This document shows, piece after piece, positions 9,444 to 17,584 of a stretch of DNA of 27,171 nt (within the stretch, counting starts at the first letter, position 1; every line of letters starts with the position of its first letter). The notes under the pieces were generated by a model. It did no database searches. It worked only from the letters and a program-made list of their open reading frames with translations, and had not been told where the DNA came from. Origin of the DNA: an uncultured Marvinbryantia sp. (lineage in GTDB: Bacteria > Bacillota > Clostridia > Lachnospirales > Lachnospiraceae); contig NZ_CAJKOX010000049.1 of assembly GCF_905201705.1 (NCBI RefSeq), positions 1 through 27,171 on the forward strand. The letters are read 5' to 3'. The translations under genes were made by a program, and so were the position numbers.

Positions 9444-10130
9444 TTACTGCAGCCTTCCTCTGACGCGTGCGGAAGTCTCCCTGCGGGAGAGGGACGGCTG
9501 ATAAACGAAATAGTAACATACGATATTCAGCCCCAGTGCGGTGATCACGTCGATGACTGTGTGCTGTTTAAGGAACATCGTTGCCGCTATGATCGCGATG
9601 CAAAGAAGCAGCGAGCAGTGTACCACCCACGGGTGCTTTTCGCGCAGCGTGGGACTTCCGGCTACTGCGATATGGACAGCTACGGAGTTGAACACATGTA
9701 TACTCGGCAGCACGTTGGTCGGTGTGTCGATCGTCCACAGAAAACGCACCATGTCCATGAAAATATTGTCGCGGTGCAGATAGGTGGGACGCAGCGTGTG
9801 ACCGTTCGGATATACGAGCGAGACAATTAAAAACAGCGTCATGCCGATACCGAGGTTTGTGACCAGTGCCCAATACTGGCTGCGGTCTTTTTCTGCCAGT
9901 GCAAACCAGAGCACTCCGGCAGCTATATAGAAAAACCACAGAAAATATGGGACAACAAAATATTCACAGAATGGAATCAGACGATCCCATTTGGATACCA
10001 GCAGATGCATGTTGTGAACCGGTCTGTTTTCCACATAGGTAAATACCGCCAGATAAAACAACAGATAAAGAATGACCGGTGCCAGATGACGATAGCTCTC
10101 CCACAGCTTTTTTACGGATTTTGATGTCAT
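9444..10130 (-). CDS. PAP2-superfamily membrane phosphatase/phosphotransferase
   Basis: This is a membrane enzyme of about 228 residues with roughly five to six hydrophobic segments. The active-site motifs are the LRP of motif 1, PSIHV (motif 2, usually PSGH or PSLH) and KQHTVIDV (motif 3, H-x3-D). The classical KX6RP lysine is a tyrosine, and the SR of motif 3 is absent, which points to the PAP2_3 (inositolphosphotransferase Aur1/Ipt1-like) branch rather than classic phosphatidate phosphatases. The likely role is dephosphorylation or headgroup transfer on a lipid phosphate. The start at 10130 has GGGGAG eight bases upstream; an in-frame ATG at 10160 has none. It is convergent with the AI-2E gene and divergent from the surface-protein gene. 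Confidence 0.85.
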   Translation of the reverse strand: MTSKSVKKLWESYRHLAPVILYLLFYLAVFTYVENRPVHNMHLLVSKWDRLIPFCEYFVVPYFLWFFYIAAGVLWFALAEKDRSQYWALVTNLGIGMTLFLIVSLVYPNGHTLRPTYLHRDNIFMDMVRFLWTIDTPTNVLPSIHVFNSVAVHIAVAGSPTLREKHPWVVHCSLLLCIAIIAATMFLKQHTVIDVITALGLNIVCYYFVYQPSLSRRETSARVRGRLQ

Positions 10131-10178
10131 ATAAATCTCCCCATTTTTTATAAAACACATCCATTGCTTACGTGACTC

Positions 10179-10207
10179 GTTATAGCACGTTTTTGCTGAG
10201 AAAACAA
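10179..10207 (-). promoter_or_regulatory. Promoter of the PAP2 gene
   Basis: On the minus strand TTGTTT (10207-10202), 17 bases, then TATAAC (10184-10179) with the extended TGC just upstream of the -10. Confidence 0.7.
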
Positions 10208-10260
10208 TAGGGCGGCTGTGATTTTAAGAAAAAATTTAGCCTTATTTATCTTTTATAAAG

Positions 10261-10289
10261 TTTTCATTCAGAGAGAACTGTGCTATACT
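10261..10289 (+). promoter_or_regulatory. Promoter of the surface-protein gene
   Basis: TTTTCA (10261-10266), 17 bases, then TATACT (10284-10289) preceded by TGC. It leads straight into the GAGGAGGG ribosome binding site at 10301-10308 and the start codon at 10316. Confidence 0.75.
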
Positions 10290-10315
10290 AAAAAATAGCA
10301 GAGGAGGGTCTGATT

Positions 10316-13300
10316 ATGAAAAAATGGATGAGAAAAGGAGCTGCGATGTTTTTGGCGGCATCCATGCTGTTTACAAATCATATAGTTCTGGCGGAGGAGC
10401 TGCAGGATGCACCGGCGGAGCAGGCGGCAGCAGCGGAAGCGCCGACGGAAGTGCTGACCGAGGCACCGACGGAAGCGCCGACTGAGGCACCAACGGAAGC
10501 GCCAACGGAGGCACAGACCGAGGCAACGTCGAAAACGCCGGAGCAGACGGAAGAAGAAACGGAAAAAGAGACGAAAACAAACGGAGAGTATACGTGGAAG
10601 AAGGACGGCGTGTCCGCAAAAGTGAAGGTGCCGGAGAGCATTACGCTCCCGGAGGATGCCGAGCTTGAGATGGAGCTTGTAAAAACAGAAGACAGTTCCT
10701 ATGAAAAAGACATTGCGCTGATAGAAAAGGCGGCAAAGGATACTTTCTTCGGAGAATACCGGATTTATGATCTTCACTTTGAAACGTCGGCAGGAGAGAA
10801 GATCAGCCTGAAAGAATTTGAAGATGCGTCTGGGCGTTTACCGGATGCGATCGAGGTGGAGCTTACCTTTGAAAGTCCGCTTTTTTCGGGAACGGATTTC
10901 CAGACGGAGAAGGTTCAGCTTTTCCATATCCGGGAGATGACGGGGGAGGAGAAGGCAGCGCCGGCCGAAGCATCTGTAGGGATAGACGGACAGAAGGCCG
11001 TTCTTCTGGATGCGGATATGACATACACTCCGGCGCAGGACGGGCTGCATTCTGTGAAATTTAAGACGGACGGTTTTTCGGATTTCGTCTTTGCGGCGAC
11101 TGCACAGGAACCGGAAACCGAGACAGAAACGGAGACGGAAACACAGGCAGAAAACGAAACGGAGACGCAGGCGGGAAACGAAACTGAGACAGAAACACAG
11201 GCAGAAACGGAGACGGAAACGGCTCCTGCGACGGAGCCGGCTGAGACAGAGACAAACAGCATTCCGAAGGCTCTGGCACCGGGGAAGAAAACAGCATCGA
11301 CAGACGAAGAAGAACCGCAAAATACGGAAGATACGAGCAGCTGGCTGACGATTAGCCTGCAGCACAGCGGAGAGACTGCGAATGCGGGGAACGCACAGTA
11401 TGCGGTGGTTGTTACAGGCAGGAACAGTAAGAGCTTCGACGGTGTAACGGTGCTGGATGAAAAGGATGCACCGATGCCGAAGAGCTCCTATACGATAAAA
11501 GAGAACACGCTGACAGTCACGGGAAAAGCCGGGCTGAAGGTGAAGCTTGTGGGGCTTGCCGCCGGGACCTATACAGTGGACGCAGGCGGAAACCACTTCG
11601 TGGAGAGCGGCGGTGCGCTTACGCTTGATCTGGCGAAAGAATATACTTCGGTTTACCAGACAAACGGAGCAAATAAGGACGGCACAGTATCGGGACCGCA
11701 GATCACAGAAAACGGTCCGGTTTCCATTGAGATCGGAGAGGCATCGACGGATGAAAAAATTCTGTATAACCAGAATGTTGTCATTACCAATGTTTACACG
11801 GTCGTAAAGGCAAAGCTGACGGATAAGGAAGAGGGCCATCTGCTGGACGGCGGTTCCTTCCGGCTGACTTTTTCGCAGAACCAGAAGACCTGGAGCAAAG
11901 ATTATGTTCTTTCGAAGGGCGAGATCACGGTAAAGGGACTTCCGATCGGGCTGGACGGACAGCTCACCTCCGGGGAATACCGCTGGACGGAGCTTGCGGT
12001 TCCGGCTGGTTATGTGGCGATGGCGGAGACGCCGAAAGCTATAAAACTGGCAAAACCGGGCACTGAAAAACCGAACGCACACATGGGTACGGCGGAGTTT
12101 GCAACACAGCCCACGCAGGTGCAGATGCTTGCAAAGGATACTTCAACGGGAAAGGATTTTGCGAAAGACAGTGTGGAAATGACTGTTGCGGAAAAAGGCG
12201 GTACGGAAAACGTCTGGAGCGGCAAAAACGGCGCAGTGCTCACCGGAAAGCTGGAAGCGGGCAAAACCTATACGTTAAAGCAGACGACGCGCCGCAGAGG
12301 GTATATTATATCCACAGCCAGCGTGGATTTTACTGTGGCAAACAGCAGTAAGCTGCAGAGCGCGTCTACGGGCAATAAACCGACGGTAGTACAGGCAGGC
12401 GCAGTGCTTGCGTCAAATACCGGCAGATATCTGGCGGGCGCGGCGCTGGAAATCCGCGACAGCAGCGGCAAGACGCTGAAGAGCTGGACGAGCGGTTCTG
12501 CAGCTGAGGTGATTACCGGAGAGCTTGAGCCGGGAAGCTATACGCTGGTGCAGACAAGATATCCGAACGGTCATTACGCAAAGACGACGCAGACGAATTT
12601 CACAGTAGATGAAAAGAATGGAACGGCGAGCGCGGCGATCACAAATGTGACGACTAAGATCTCCATTTCCAGAAAGGCATTTGACAGCGTCGCGAAGGAT
12701 GCGAGCGGCAAGGATCTGCGCTATATGCTTGCAGGCGCAAGATTGCAGATCCTGGATTCCGCAGGGAATGTGGTGGATGAGTGGACGAGTACGCAGAGCG
12801 CTTATCTGTGCGAGGGCAAGCTGAATGTCGGCGAGGTGTACACGCTGGCAGAGGTAAGTACGCCGGACGGCTATGAGCCGGGCAACAGGGGCACCTTCTC
12901 TACGGAAGTCGGAAAGAGCGTGGGCAGCACGACGATCAAGATCAGCGACGATGGAAAGATCACGCCGAGCGTTACGATGCAGACCGGAAGGACACGCGGA
13001 AAGATCCGTGTGGCAAAGCGTGTTTCCTATAAGGGAACTGCGATCAAGACAAACGGTACCTTCTACTTTGCGCTGTTTACGGATGCGGCGAAAACACAGC
13101 GGTTTGCGGACGCAGGCGTGAAAGCGGTGACGCTGACGCAGAACGACATTTATGCAACCGTTGACTTTGACGGACTTCCGGCAGGTACCTACTACGTGGG
13201 CGAGACGGATGCGAACGGCAACCTGCTCTCCGCAAGCGGAAATTCACAGAAATTTAGTATTACCTATTCTGTCGGCGAACAGATTCGCCTGAACGCAGGC

Positions 13301-13573
13301 GGAAGCGCGATCGCGGAGGTGGTAAACAACTTCGCTTCGGCTCCGGAAAATGGCTATTCCGTTGTCTCGCAGGATGAGCTGAAGCAGTCCTACGAGCAGG
13401 AATATGCCGGATACGGCGGTTCACAGGCAGCCGCGGCAGAGCTGGCGGCTGGCGCGAATGGCACGCCTGTGCAGACCGGCGACACGACGGCGATCATCCC
13501 GTATGTGATAGCGGTGCTTGCTGCACTTATCATTCTGATAGCTGCGGTATTCTTCAGAAAAAAGAAGAAATAA
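10316..13573 (+). CDS. Large repeat-rich cell-wall surface protein with TGD-type anchor
   Basis: This is an exported protein of 1085 residues. The N-terminus is a signal peptide (MKKWMRKGAAMFLAASMLF, cleavage near VLA-EE at about 26). Then come a TEAP-type repeat (about 40-70), a mixed domain (about 85-262), a second Glu/Thr repeat (about 265-315), and several Cna-B/SpaA-like beta-sandwich modules, for example around 500-570, 700-760, 800-860 and 900-970. The C-terminus has TPVQTGDTT, a hydrophobic helix and RKKKK, a sortase-type sorting signal with a divergent motif in place of LPXTG. It is likely linked to peptidoglycan and used in adhesion or matrix contact; the target is unknown. No sortase gene is in the window. 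It is monocistronic with its own promoter and a following hairpin. Confidence 0.87.
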   Translation: MKKWMRKGAAMFLAASMLFTNHIVLAEELQDAPAEQAAAAEAPTEVLTEAPTEAPTEAPTEAPTEAQTEATSKTPEQTEEETEKETKTNGEYTWKKDGVSAKVKVPESITLPEDAELEMELVKTEDSSYEKDIALIEKAAKDTFFGEYRIYDLHFETSAGEKISLKEFEDASGRLPDAIEVELTFESPLFSGTDFQTEKVQLFHIREMTGEEKAAPAEASVGIDGQKAVLLDADMTYTPAQDGLHSVKFKTDGFSDFVFAATAQEPETETETETETQAENETETQAGNETETETQAETETETAPATEPAETETNSIPKALAPGKKTASTDEEEPQNTEDTSSWLTISLQHSGETANAGNAQYAVVVTGRNSKSFDGVTVLDEKDAPMPKSSYTIKENTLTVTGKAGLKVKLVGLAAGTYTVDAGGNHFVESGGALTLDLAKEYTSVYQTNGANKDGTVSGPQITENGPVSIEIGEASTDEKILYNQNVVITNVYTVVKAKLTDKEEGHLLDGGSFRLTFSQNQKTWSKDYVLSKGEITVKGLPIGLDGQLTSGEYRWTELAVPAGYVAMAETPKAIKLAKPGTEKPNAHMGTAEFATQPTQVQMLAKDTSTGKDFAKDSVEMTVAEKGGTENVWSGKNGAVLTGKLEAGKTYTLKQTTRRRGYIISTASVDFTVANSSKLQSASTGNKPTVVQAGAVLASNTGRYLAGAALEIRDSSGKTLKSWTSGSAAEVITGELEPGSYTLVQTRYPNGHYAKTTQTNFTVDEKNGTASAAITNVTTKISISRKAFDSVAKDASGKDLRYMLAGARLQILDSAGNVVDEWTSTQSAYLCEGKLNVGEVYTLAEVSTPDGYEPGNRGTFSTEVGKSVGSTTIKISDDGKITPSVTMQTGRTRGKIRVAKRVSYKGTAIKTNGTFYFALFTDAAKTQRFADAGVKAVTLTQNDIYATVDFDGLPAGTYYVGETDANGNLLSASGNSQKFSITYSVGEQIRLNAGGSAIAEVVNNFASAPENGYSVVSQDELKQSYEQEYAGYGGSQAAAAELAAGANGTPVQTGDTTAIIPYVIAVLAALIILIAAVFFRKKKK
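10436..10525 (+). repeat. In-frame tandem repeat, Thr-Glu-Ala-Pro
   Basis: A 12-base unit encoding TEAP or close variants is repeated about seven times just after the signal peptide. It probably forms an extended wall-spanning stalk and is a likely site of length variation. Confidence 0.85.
11108..11259 (+). repeat. In-frame Glu-Thr repeat
   Basis: Six-base units GARACN encoding Glu-Thr, with a few Gln-Ala and Asn interruptions, form a second acidic linker within the surface protein, separating its N-terminal domain from the beta-sandwich modules. Confidence 0.8.
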
Positions 13574-13595
13574 ACGCGGGTGAATAGAAAAAATG

Positions 13596-13638
13596 CCCGG
13601 AGCATATGCTGTAAAAAAGCATGGCTCCGGGTAATTTT
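13596..13638 (+). terminator. Hairpin after the surface-protein gene
   Basis: CCCGGAGC (13596-13603) pairs with GCTCCGGG (13624-13631), extended by ATGC/GCAT, with a nine-base A-rich loop and TAATTTT after it. The stem is strong but the T tail is weak. It ends seven bases before the likely spmB start, where a ribosome binding site would be expected. Confidence 0.7.
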
Positions 13639-14163
13639 ATGAAGGTATTGATGTTTCTCTCAGCATGTTCGATTCCGCTGGTTATTTTTGTCATCGTGGG
13701 ATACGGACTTCTTATGGGAAAAAATGTGTATGAGATTTTTGTGAAGGGGGCAGCCGAGGGACTGAAAACAGTTGCGGCGATCTTGCCGACGCTGGTCGGA
13801 CTGATGGCTGCAGTTGGCATTTTGCGCGCTTCCGGATTCCTCGATCTGCTTTCTGATATTTGCGGGAGGGCTGTCGCGTTTCTCGGTTTTCCGCCGGAGC
13901 TGGTGCCGCTGTCAATTATCCGCATGTTTTCTTCGAGCGCGGCCACGGGGCTTGCGCTGGATATCTTTAAAGAGTATGGCCCGGATTCAAGGATGGGGCT
14001 GATTACCTCTATTATGATGAGCTGCACGGAAACTGTTTTTTATACGATGAGTGTTTACTTTATGACGGCAAAGGTAAAGAAAACACGCTATACGCTGACC
14101 GGAGCGCTGCTTGCCTCTTTTTCCGGAATCGCTGCCAGTATTTTCCTGGCTGATTTACTGTAA
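13639..14163 (+). CDS. spmB: Spore maturation protein B (SpmB-like)
   Basis: This is a membrane protein of 174 residues of the nucleoside-recognition (Gate) family. SpmB acts with SpmA in spore core dehydration and heat resistance in Bacillus. Characteristic features are IPLVIFVIVGYGLLMGKNVY near the start, GLKTVAAILPTLVGLMAA, IRMFSSSAATG and SCTETVFYTMSVY, with four to five hydrophobic segments. The start at 13639 matches the family N-terminus; the frame is open to ATG 13621, but that lies inside a terminator-like hairpin. No good ribosome binding site is visible; ATG 13651 with GAAGG five bases upstream is an alternative. SpmA, usually the gene just upstream, is not here. Confidence 0.88.
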   Translation: MKVLMFLSACSIPLVIFVIVGYGLLMGKNVYEIFVKGAAEGLKTVAAILPTLVGLMAAVGILRASGFLDLLSDICGRAVAFLGFPPELVPLSIIRMFSSSAATGLALDIFKEYGPDSRMGLITSIMMSCTETVFYTMSVYFMTAKVKKTRYTLTGALLASFSGIAASIFLADLL

Positions 14164-14262
14164 ATGGACACAGAACGGCGATTCAGGCGTGAGAAAATCC
14201 CATTTGCGAAGCGAATTTTAAATGGATTTGCGAAGGCTACCGTGAGCAGAGGGAACAGCAGC
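14155..14262 (+). repeat. Diverged copy of the miniature inverted-repeat element
   Basis: Positions 14184-14234 match the reverse complement of 21099-21149 at 47 of 51 bases with no gaps. Similarity continues, weaker, to the GAACAGCAGC at 14253-14262, which corresponds to the GAACAGTAAC terminus of the other copy. The left part is short, without the GGACTTTGCA hairpin, and may begin at the TTACTGT that forms the spmB stop. No target duplication is visible, so this copy looks old or internally deleted. Confidence 0.75.
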
Positions 14263-14302
14263 GAAAAGTGTCGGCTGTGCGCGAAAAAACACGGTGTTTC
14301 CT

Positions 14303-14331
14303 TTGACAAGCAGCATATGTTATGCTAAAAT
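14303..14331 (+). promoter_or_regulatory. Promoter of the TPR/ATPase gene
   Basis: A perfect TTGACA (14303-14308), 17 bases, then TAAAAT (14326-14331) with TGC just upstream. The start of transcription near 14338 makes an ATG at 14344 unlikely as the start codon and supports one near 14395. Confidence 0.8.
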
Positions 14332-14394
14332 TGTTACAACTATGTGAATTATATTACCAAAGGGGAAGAACATATAAATAAGAGGTGCATGAAA

Positions 14395-16746
14395 GTGGAC
14401 AAATTTGAATACCAGGCAAAGTTAGAAGAGATCAATAAATTAGTAGAAAAAGAGAATTACGAGGAAGCTGCAAAGATTGCAGATACGATAGAATGGAAAC
14501 GTGTGCGCAGTGTACGTACATTGTGCCTGATCAGTGAGATATATGAGGCGGTTGGAAGAGCGGAGGACAGCAAGGCGATCCTGTACCGCGCGTATCGCCG
14601 TTCGCCGGGAAGCAGACAGATTCTTTACCGACTTACAGAAGCATGCGTACAGACGCAGGAATTTGACGATGCAGTGGAGTATTACACAGAGTATGTGAAT
14701 CTTTCCCCGAACGATAACAGCAAATATATTCTGAAATATGAGATCTACAAGGGACGCGGCTCATCGCTGGAGGAGCAGATCGCGGTTCTGGAGGAGTTAA
14801 AGAGCAGAGAGTACACGGAGCAGTGGGCGTATGAGCTTGCAAGGCTGTACGACGAAGCCGGGATGGTCGACAAGTGCGTGGCGGAGTGCGACGACCTTGC
14901 GCTCTGGTTCCACAATGGAAAATACGTGGTGGCGGCTCTGGAGCTGAAAAAGAAATATGTGCCGCTCACACCGGAGCAGCAAACCGTTTATGATAATCCG
15001 AGCGAGATCGTTGACATGGAGACGAAGGAGCAGGTAGTGGATAAAGCAGTGCCGACGTTGGATGAAGTCATCACGAAAGAACTGCCGAAATCAGAGAAGG
15101 ATGCGATCGCGGACAGCATTATCATGGATACGGAAAGGCAGATCGCAGCGGCGGTGCAGGCTCCTGTGATGCCGCAGATTCCGGAGGAGCCGGAAGAAAA
15201 AGCGCCGGAGATCAGGATGCCGGAACTGAGAATGCCGGTGAACGATATCAACACGATTGATCTGCAGAGCGAGCTCGCAAACAGTATGCGCGAGATTTTA
15301 TCGGGTATCCGCCCGGCATCATCCACCGATGAGCTGGAGAGCGCACCCACACTGGTGCAGCCGGCAGCTGCAGAGGCAGCGGCGGAGGAAGAAGAGCTTC
15401 CGAAGCATGTGAGCATTGATGATATTCTGACAGGCACGGCGGTACAAACGGATGAGCAGAGCGTGCAGCCGCAGCCGCAAAACGTGCCGTCGCAGCAGGA
15501 AAAGCCGGTGGTTCGGACCGTTGTAGATACGGCGGCAGGGCAGCAGGAGGGCGAGGGCGTGCAGCCGGTAGTCCGTACAGTTGTGGAAACACCCGTACAG
15601 GCGCAAAAGGCAGATCCGATGACAGCGCCGACGATTGATATATCAAGGAAGATCCGACAGGAGATCGGGGATACGTCGATTCGCGCGTATGCGGCGGCAG
15701 CTCAGAGAAATGCGGCACGGCAGAGTCAGGAGACTGGATCGCAGGCGGCACCTGCGATGGAGCCAAAGAGCGCGGAGCGTCAGGCGGCACCTGTAATGGA
15801 GCCAAAGACTTCGGAGCGCCAGGCGGCACCTGCAATGGAGCCAAAGACTTCGGAGCGCCAGGCGGCACCTGCAATGGAGATAAAGAGCGCGGAGCCGCAG
15901 GCTGTTTCTGCACCGGAGCCGCAGAAACCAGAAACATTTGAGCAGCCGGCGGTTTCTCCGGAAGATTATACAAGAGAGGGGCTTGACGAGAAAGAAAAAG
16001 CTATGCTCGGTTTCTGGTCGCAGATCAGCGGCATGAATGAGCAGATCAACGACGCAGTGACGCAGATCATACGCGGTGTGATCGCAAATAAAACCTCTTC
16101 CAGCGGAAATGTTGTGCTGGTGGGCGATGCCGGAAACGGCAGAACAACGCTGGCAATTTCTCTTGCAAAGATCATCAGCCGCTGCAAAGGGCAGACAAGC
16201 GTGAAGGTTGCCAAGATCTACGCGGAAGACCTCAATAAGAAGGATATCGCGGCAACCGTCAATAAAATGGCGGGCGGCGTTCTGATCATTGAGGAAGCGG
16301 GAGATTTAAGTGATGAGGCAGTGTCTCAGATGACCATGGCGATGGACTTTAAGACAGACAGCCTGGTGGTTGTTCTGGAGGATGAGCAGCGCTACCTGCA
16401 GGATCTGCTGGCGCGCAATGCGGCATTTGCAGAAAAATTCAACGTGACGATAAATGTTCCGATGCTGACGAACGACGAGCTGGTAGATTTCGGCGAGTTT
16501 TATGCGCTGGAAAACGGATGCTCTCTGGATGGGTCCGCTGTGGATGCGCTGTATGAGTGCATTGGCGCGATGCAGTCGCCGGAACAGCCGGTGGCGGTTC
16601 TGGACGTCAAGGAGATCATGGACAAGGCGATCAAAAATGCCAACCGTTTCGGCGTCGGCAAGCTGACCTCCAGCATTTCCGGCAAGCGCTATGACGAGAA
16701 CGACCGCGTCATTCTGAAGGGAAAGAATTTCAAAAAAATCAAATAA
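14395..16746 (+). CDS. TPR protein with C-terminal P-loop ATPase domain
   Basis: A cytoplasmic protein of 783 residues with an N-terminal helical-repeat (TPR) domain (about 1-200, including the AxxxYxxAGR-type turns), a long Pro/Ala/Glu-rich, probably disordered middle (about 205-530) and an AAA-like ATPase domain. Walker A is GDAGNGRTT at 577-585 and Walker B is LIIEE at 630-634. I recall Lachnospiraceae proteins beginning MDKFEY with this TPR region; function is not established. The ATPase resembles CbbX/SpoVK-type AAA modules only loosely. The start is GTG 14395, since AGAGG (14381-14385) is nine bases away and this gives the family N-terminus; ATG 14389 is too close to that site. It has its own promoter and terminator. 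Confidence 0.85.
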   Translation: MDKFEYQAKLEEINKLVEKENYEEAAKIADTIEWKRVRSVRTLCLISEIYEAVGRAEDSKAILYRAYRRSPGSRQILYRLTEACVQTQEFDDAVEYYTEYVNLSPNDNSKYILKYEIYKGRGSSLEEQIAVLEELKSREYTEQWAYELARLYDEAGMVDKCVAECDDLALWFHNGKYVVAALELKKKYVPLTPEQQTVYDNPSEIVDMETKEQVVDKAVPTLDEVITKELPKSEKDAIADSIIMDTERQIAAAVQAPVMPQIPEEPEEKAPEIRMPELRMPVNDINTIDLQSELANSMREILSGIRPASSTDELESAPTLVQPAAAEAAAEEEELPKHVSIDDILTGTAVQTDEQSVQPQPQNVPSQQEKPVVRTVVDTAAGQQEGEGVQPVVRTVVETPVQAQKADPMTAPTIDISRKIRQEIGDTSIRAYAAAAQRNAARQSQETGSQAAPAMEPKSAERQAAPVMEPKTSERQAAPAMEPKTSERQAAPAMEIKSAEPQAVSAPEPQKPETFEQPAVSPEDYTREGLDEKEKAMLGFWSQISGMNEQINDAVTQIIRGVIANKTSSSGNVVLVGDAGNGRTTLAISLAKIISRCKGQTSVKVAKIYAEDLNKKDIAATVNKMAGGVLIIEEAGDLSDEAVSQMTMAMDFKTDSLVVVLEDEQRYLQDLLARNAAFAEKFNVTINVPMLTNDELVDFGEFYALENGCSLDGSAVDALYECIGAMQSPEQPVAVLDVKEIMDKAIKNANRFGVGKLTSSISGKRYDENDRVILKGKNFKKIK
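15742..15897 (+). repeat. Four 39-bp in-frame tandem repeats
   Basis: Units at 15742, 15781, 15820 and 15859 encode QAAPAMEPKTSER or close variants (13 residues each), with a decayed fifth unit after them. Units 2 and 3 are nearly identical at the DNA level, which suggests recent duplication. Confidence 0.9.
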
Positions 16747-16759
16747 AAAGGCAGAGAAG

Positions 16760-16796
16760 ATCCATGTATCGCAGCGCTGTGGTACATGGATTTTTT
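16760..16796 (+). terminator. Terminator after the TPR/ATPase gene
   Basis: ATCCATGTA (16760-16768) pairs with TACATGGAT (16783-16791), a 9-bp stem followed by TTTTTT, 13 bases after the stop codon. Confidence 0.88.
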
Positions 16797-16800
16797 ATGC

Positions 16801-16829
16801 TTGACAAAGAGTATACCGTTCGGTATACT
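16801..16829 (+). promoter_or_regulatory. TetR-gene promoter with embedded palindromic operator
   Basis: TTGACA (16801-16806), 17 bases, then TATACT (16824-16829), both consensus. The perfect 18-base palindrome GTATACCGTTCGGTATAC (16811-16828, two-base centre) fills most of the spacer and the -10. A repressor bound there would block polymerase, so autoregulation by the following TetR protein is likely. Confidence 0.85.
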
Positions 16830-16857
16830 GTAGGCAGAAGTCATATATATATGACAG

Positions 16858-16889
16858 AAAAGGACATACCTTTTCGGACGAAATGTCCG
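16858..16889 (+). other. Two small hairpins in the tetR leader
   Basis: AAAAGG/CCTTTT (16858-16874) and CGGAC/GTCCG (16875-16889) are adjacent inverted repeats in the 100-base leader between promoter and start codon. No known riboswitch pattern is seen; the role is unknown. Confidence 0.4.
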
Positions 16890-16934
16890 TGTATGAGCAG
16901 CATCTGAGTGACGGTATAAAATGGAAGGTATGAT

Positions 16935-17516
16935 ATGGAGAACAGAGAACGGATTTTAGCGTGCGCTCTTGACCTGTTTTATCAGAGGGGGTACGATGCA
17001 GTCGGCATCCAGGAAATCTGTCAGCGGGCAGGTGTGACGAAGCCGACGATGTATCATTATTTTGGAAGTAAATATGGGCTGCTGGAAACGCTGCTTGCGC
17101 AGAAGCTTGGCGGTTTTTTGGAGATGCTTTCCCATGCAGCGCATTACCGCGTGAGCGTGGAGCAGTCGCTTTACGATTTTGCGTCGGTGATTTTAGACTG
17201 CGCCGGTGCAAATTACCGGGCATATCTGCTGATGATGTCCCTCTCCTACTCCGCACGGGAGAATGAAACCTATCAGGCGGTGAAGCCATATATCAACCGT
17301 ATCCACCAGCTTGCTGTGCAGCTTTTTGATGAGGCGGCACCGGTTCTTGGAAACATGAACGGCAGACAGGAGCAGTTTGCGCTTGGATTTCTCGGACTTT
17401 TTAATCACTACATTTTGTTCATGGGAAATCAGAAGGCTCCGGAGCTCGGCATAACAGTGACCGAGGAGACGAAGCGCAGTCTGATCCACCAGTTTATGCA
17501 CGGCATTAATTCATGA
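16935..17516 (+). CDS. TetR-family transcriptional regulator
   Basis: This is a one-component repressor-type regulator of 193 residues. Residues 5-50 form the TetR helix-turn-helix, with GIQEICQRAGVTKPTMYHYF as the recognition region. The remaining helical ligand-binding domain is not assignable to an effector. GGAAGG six bases before ATG 16935 supports the start. Its own promoter holds an 18-bp palindrome, so it probably represses itself. The GH13 gene starts 68 bases downstream on the same strand with no terminator between, so the regulator may control the GH13 and glgB genes through the shared transcript; no second copy of the palindrome was seen before them. The target assignment is inference. 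Confidence 0.92.
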   Translation: MENRERILACALDLFYQRGYDAVGIQEICQRAGVTKPTMYHYFGSKYGLLETLLAQKLGGFLEMLSHAAHYRVSVEQSLYDFASVILDCAGANYRAYLLMMSLSYSARENETYQAVKPYINRIHQLAVQLFDEAAPVLGNMNGRQEQFALGFLGLFNHYILFMGNQKAPELGITVTEETKRSLIHQFMHGINS

Positions 17517-17584
17517 TGTAAGGTATCGAAAAGTCATAAAATGACATTATAAACAGTAAACATCACCTGGAGGTTATGACTGAA

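Noticed and set aside
10838..12082. Minus-strand frame of 414 codons within the surface-protein gene
   Set aside because: Arises from the GAA/ACN-rich repeats read backwards (Cys/Phe/Arg-rich); no start signal or family.
15742..15897. Regular 39-bp repeats considered as a CRISPR array
   Set aside because: The repeats are contiguous without spacers and in frame with the TPR/ATPase gene.
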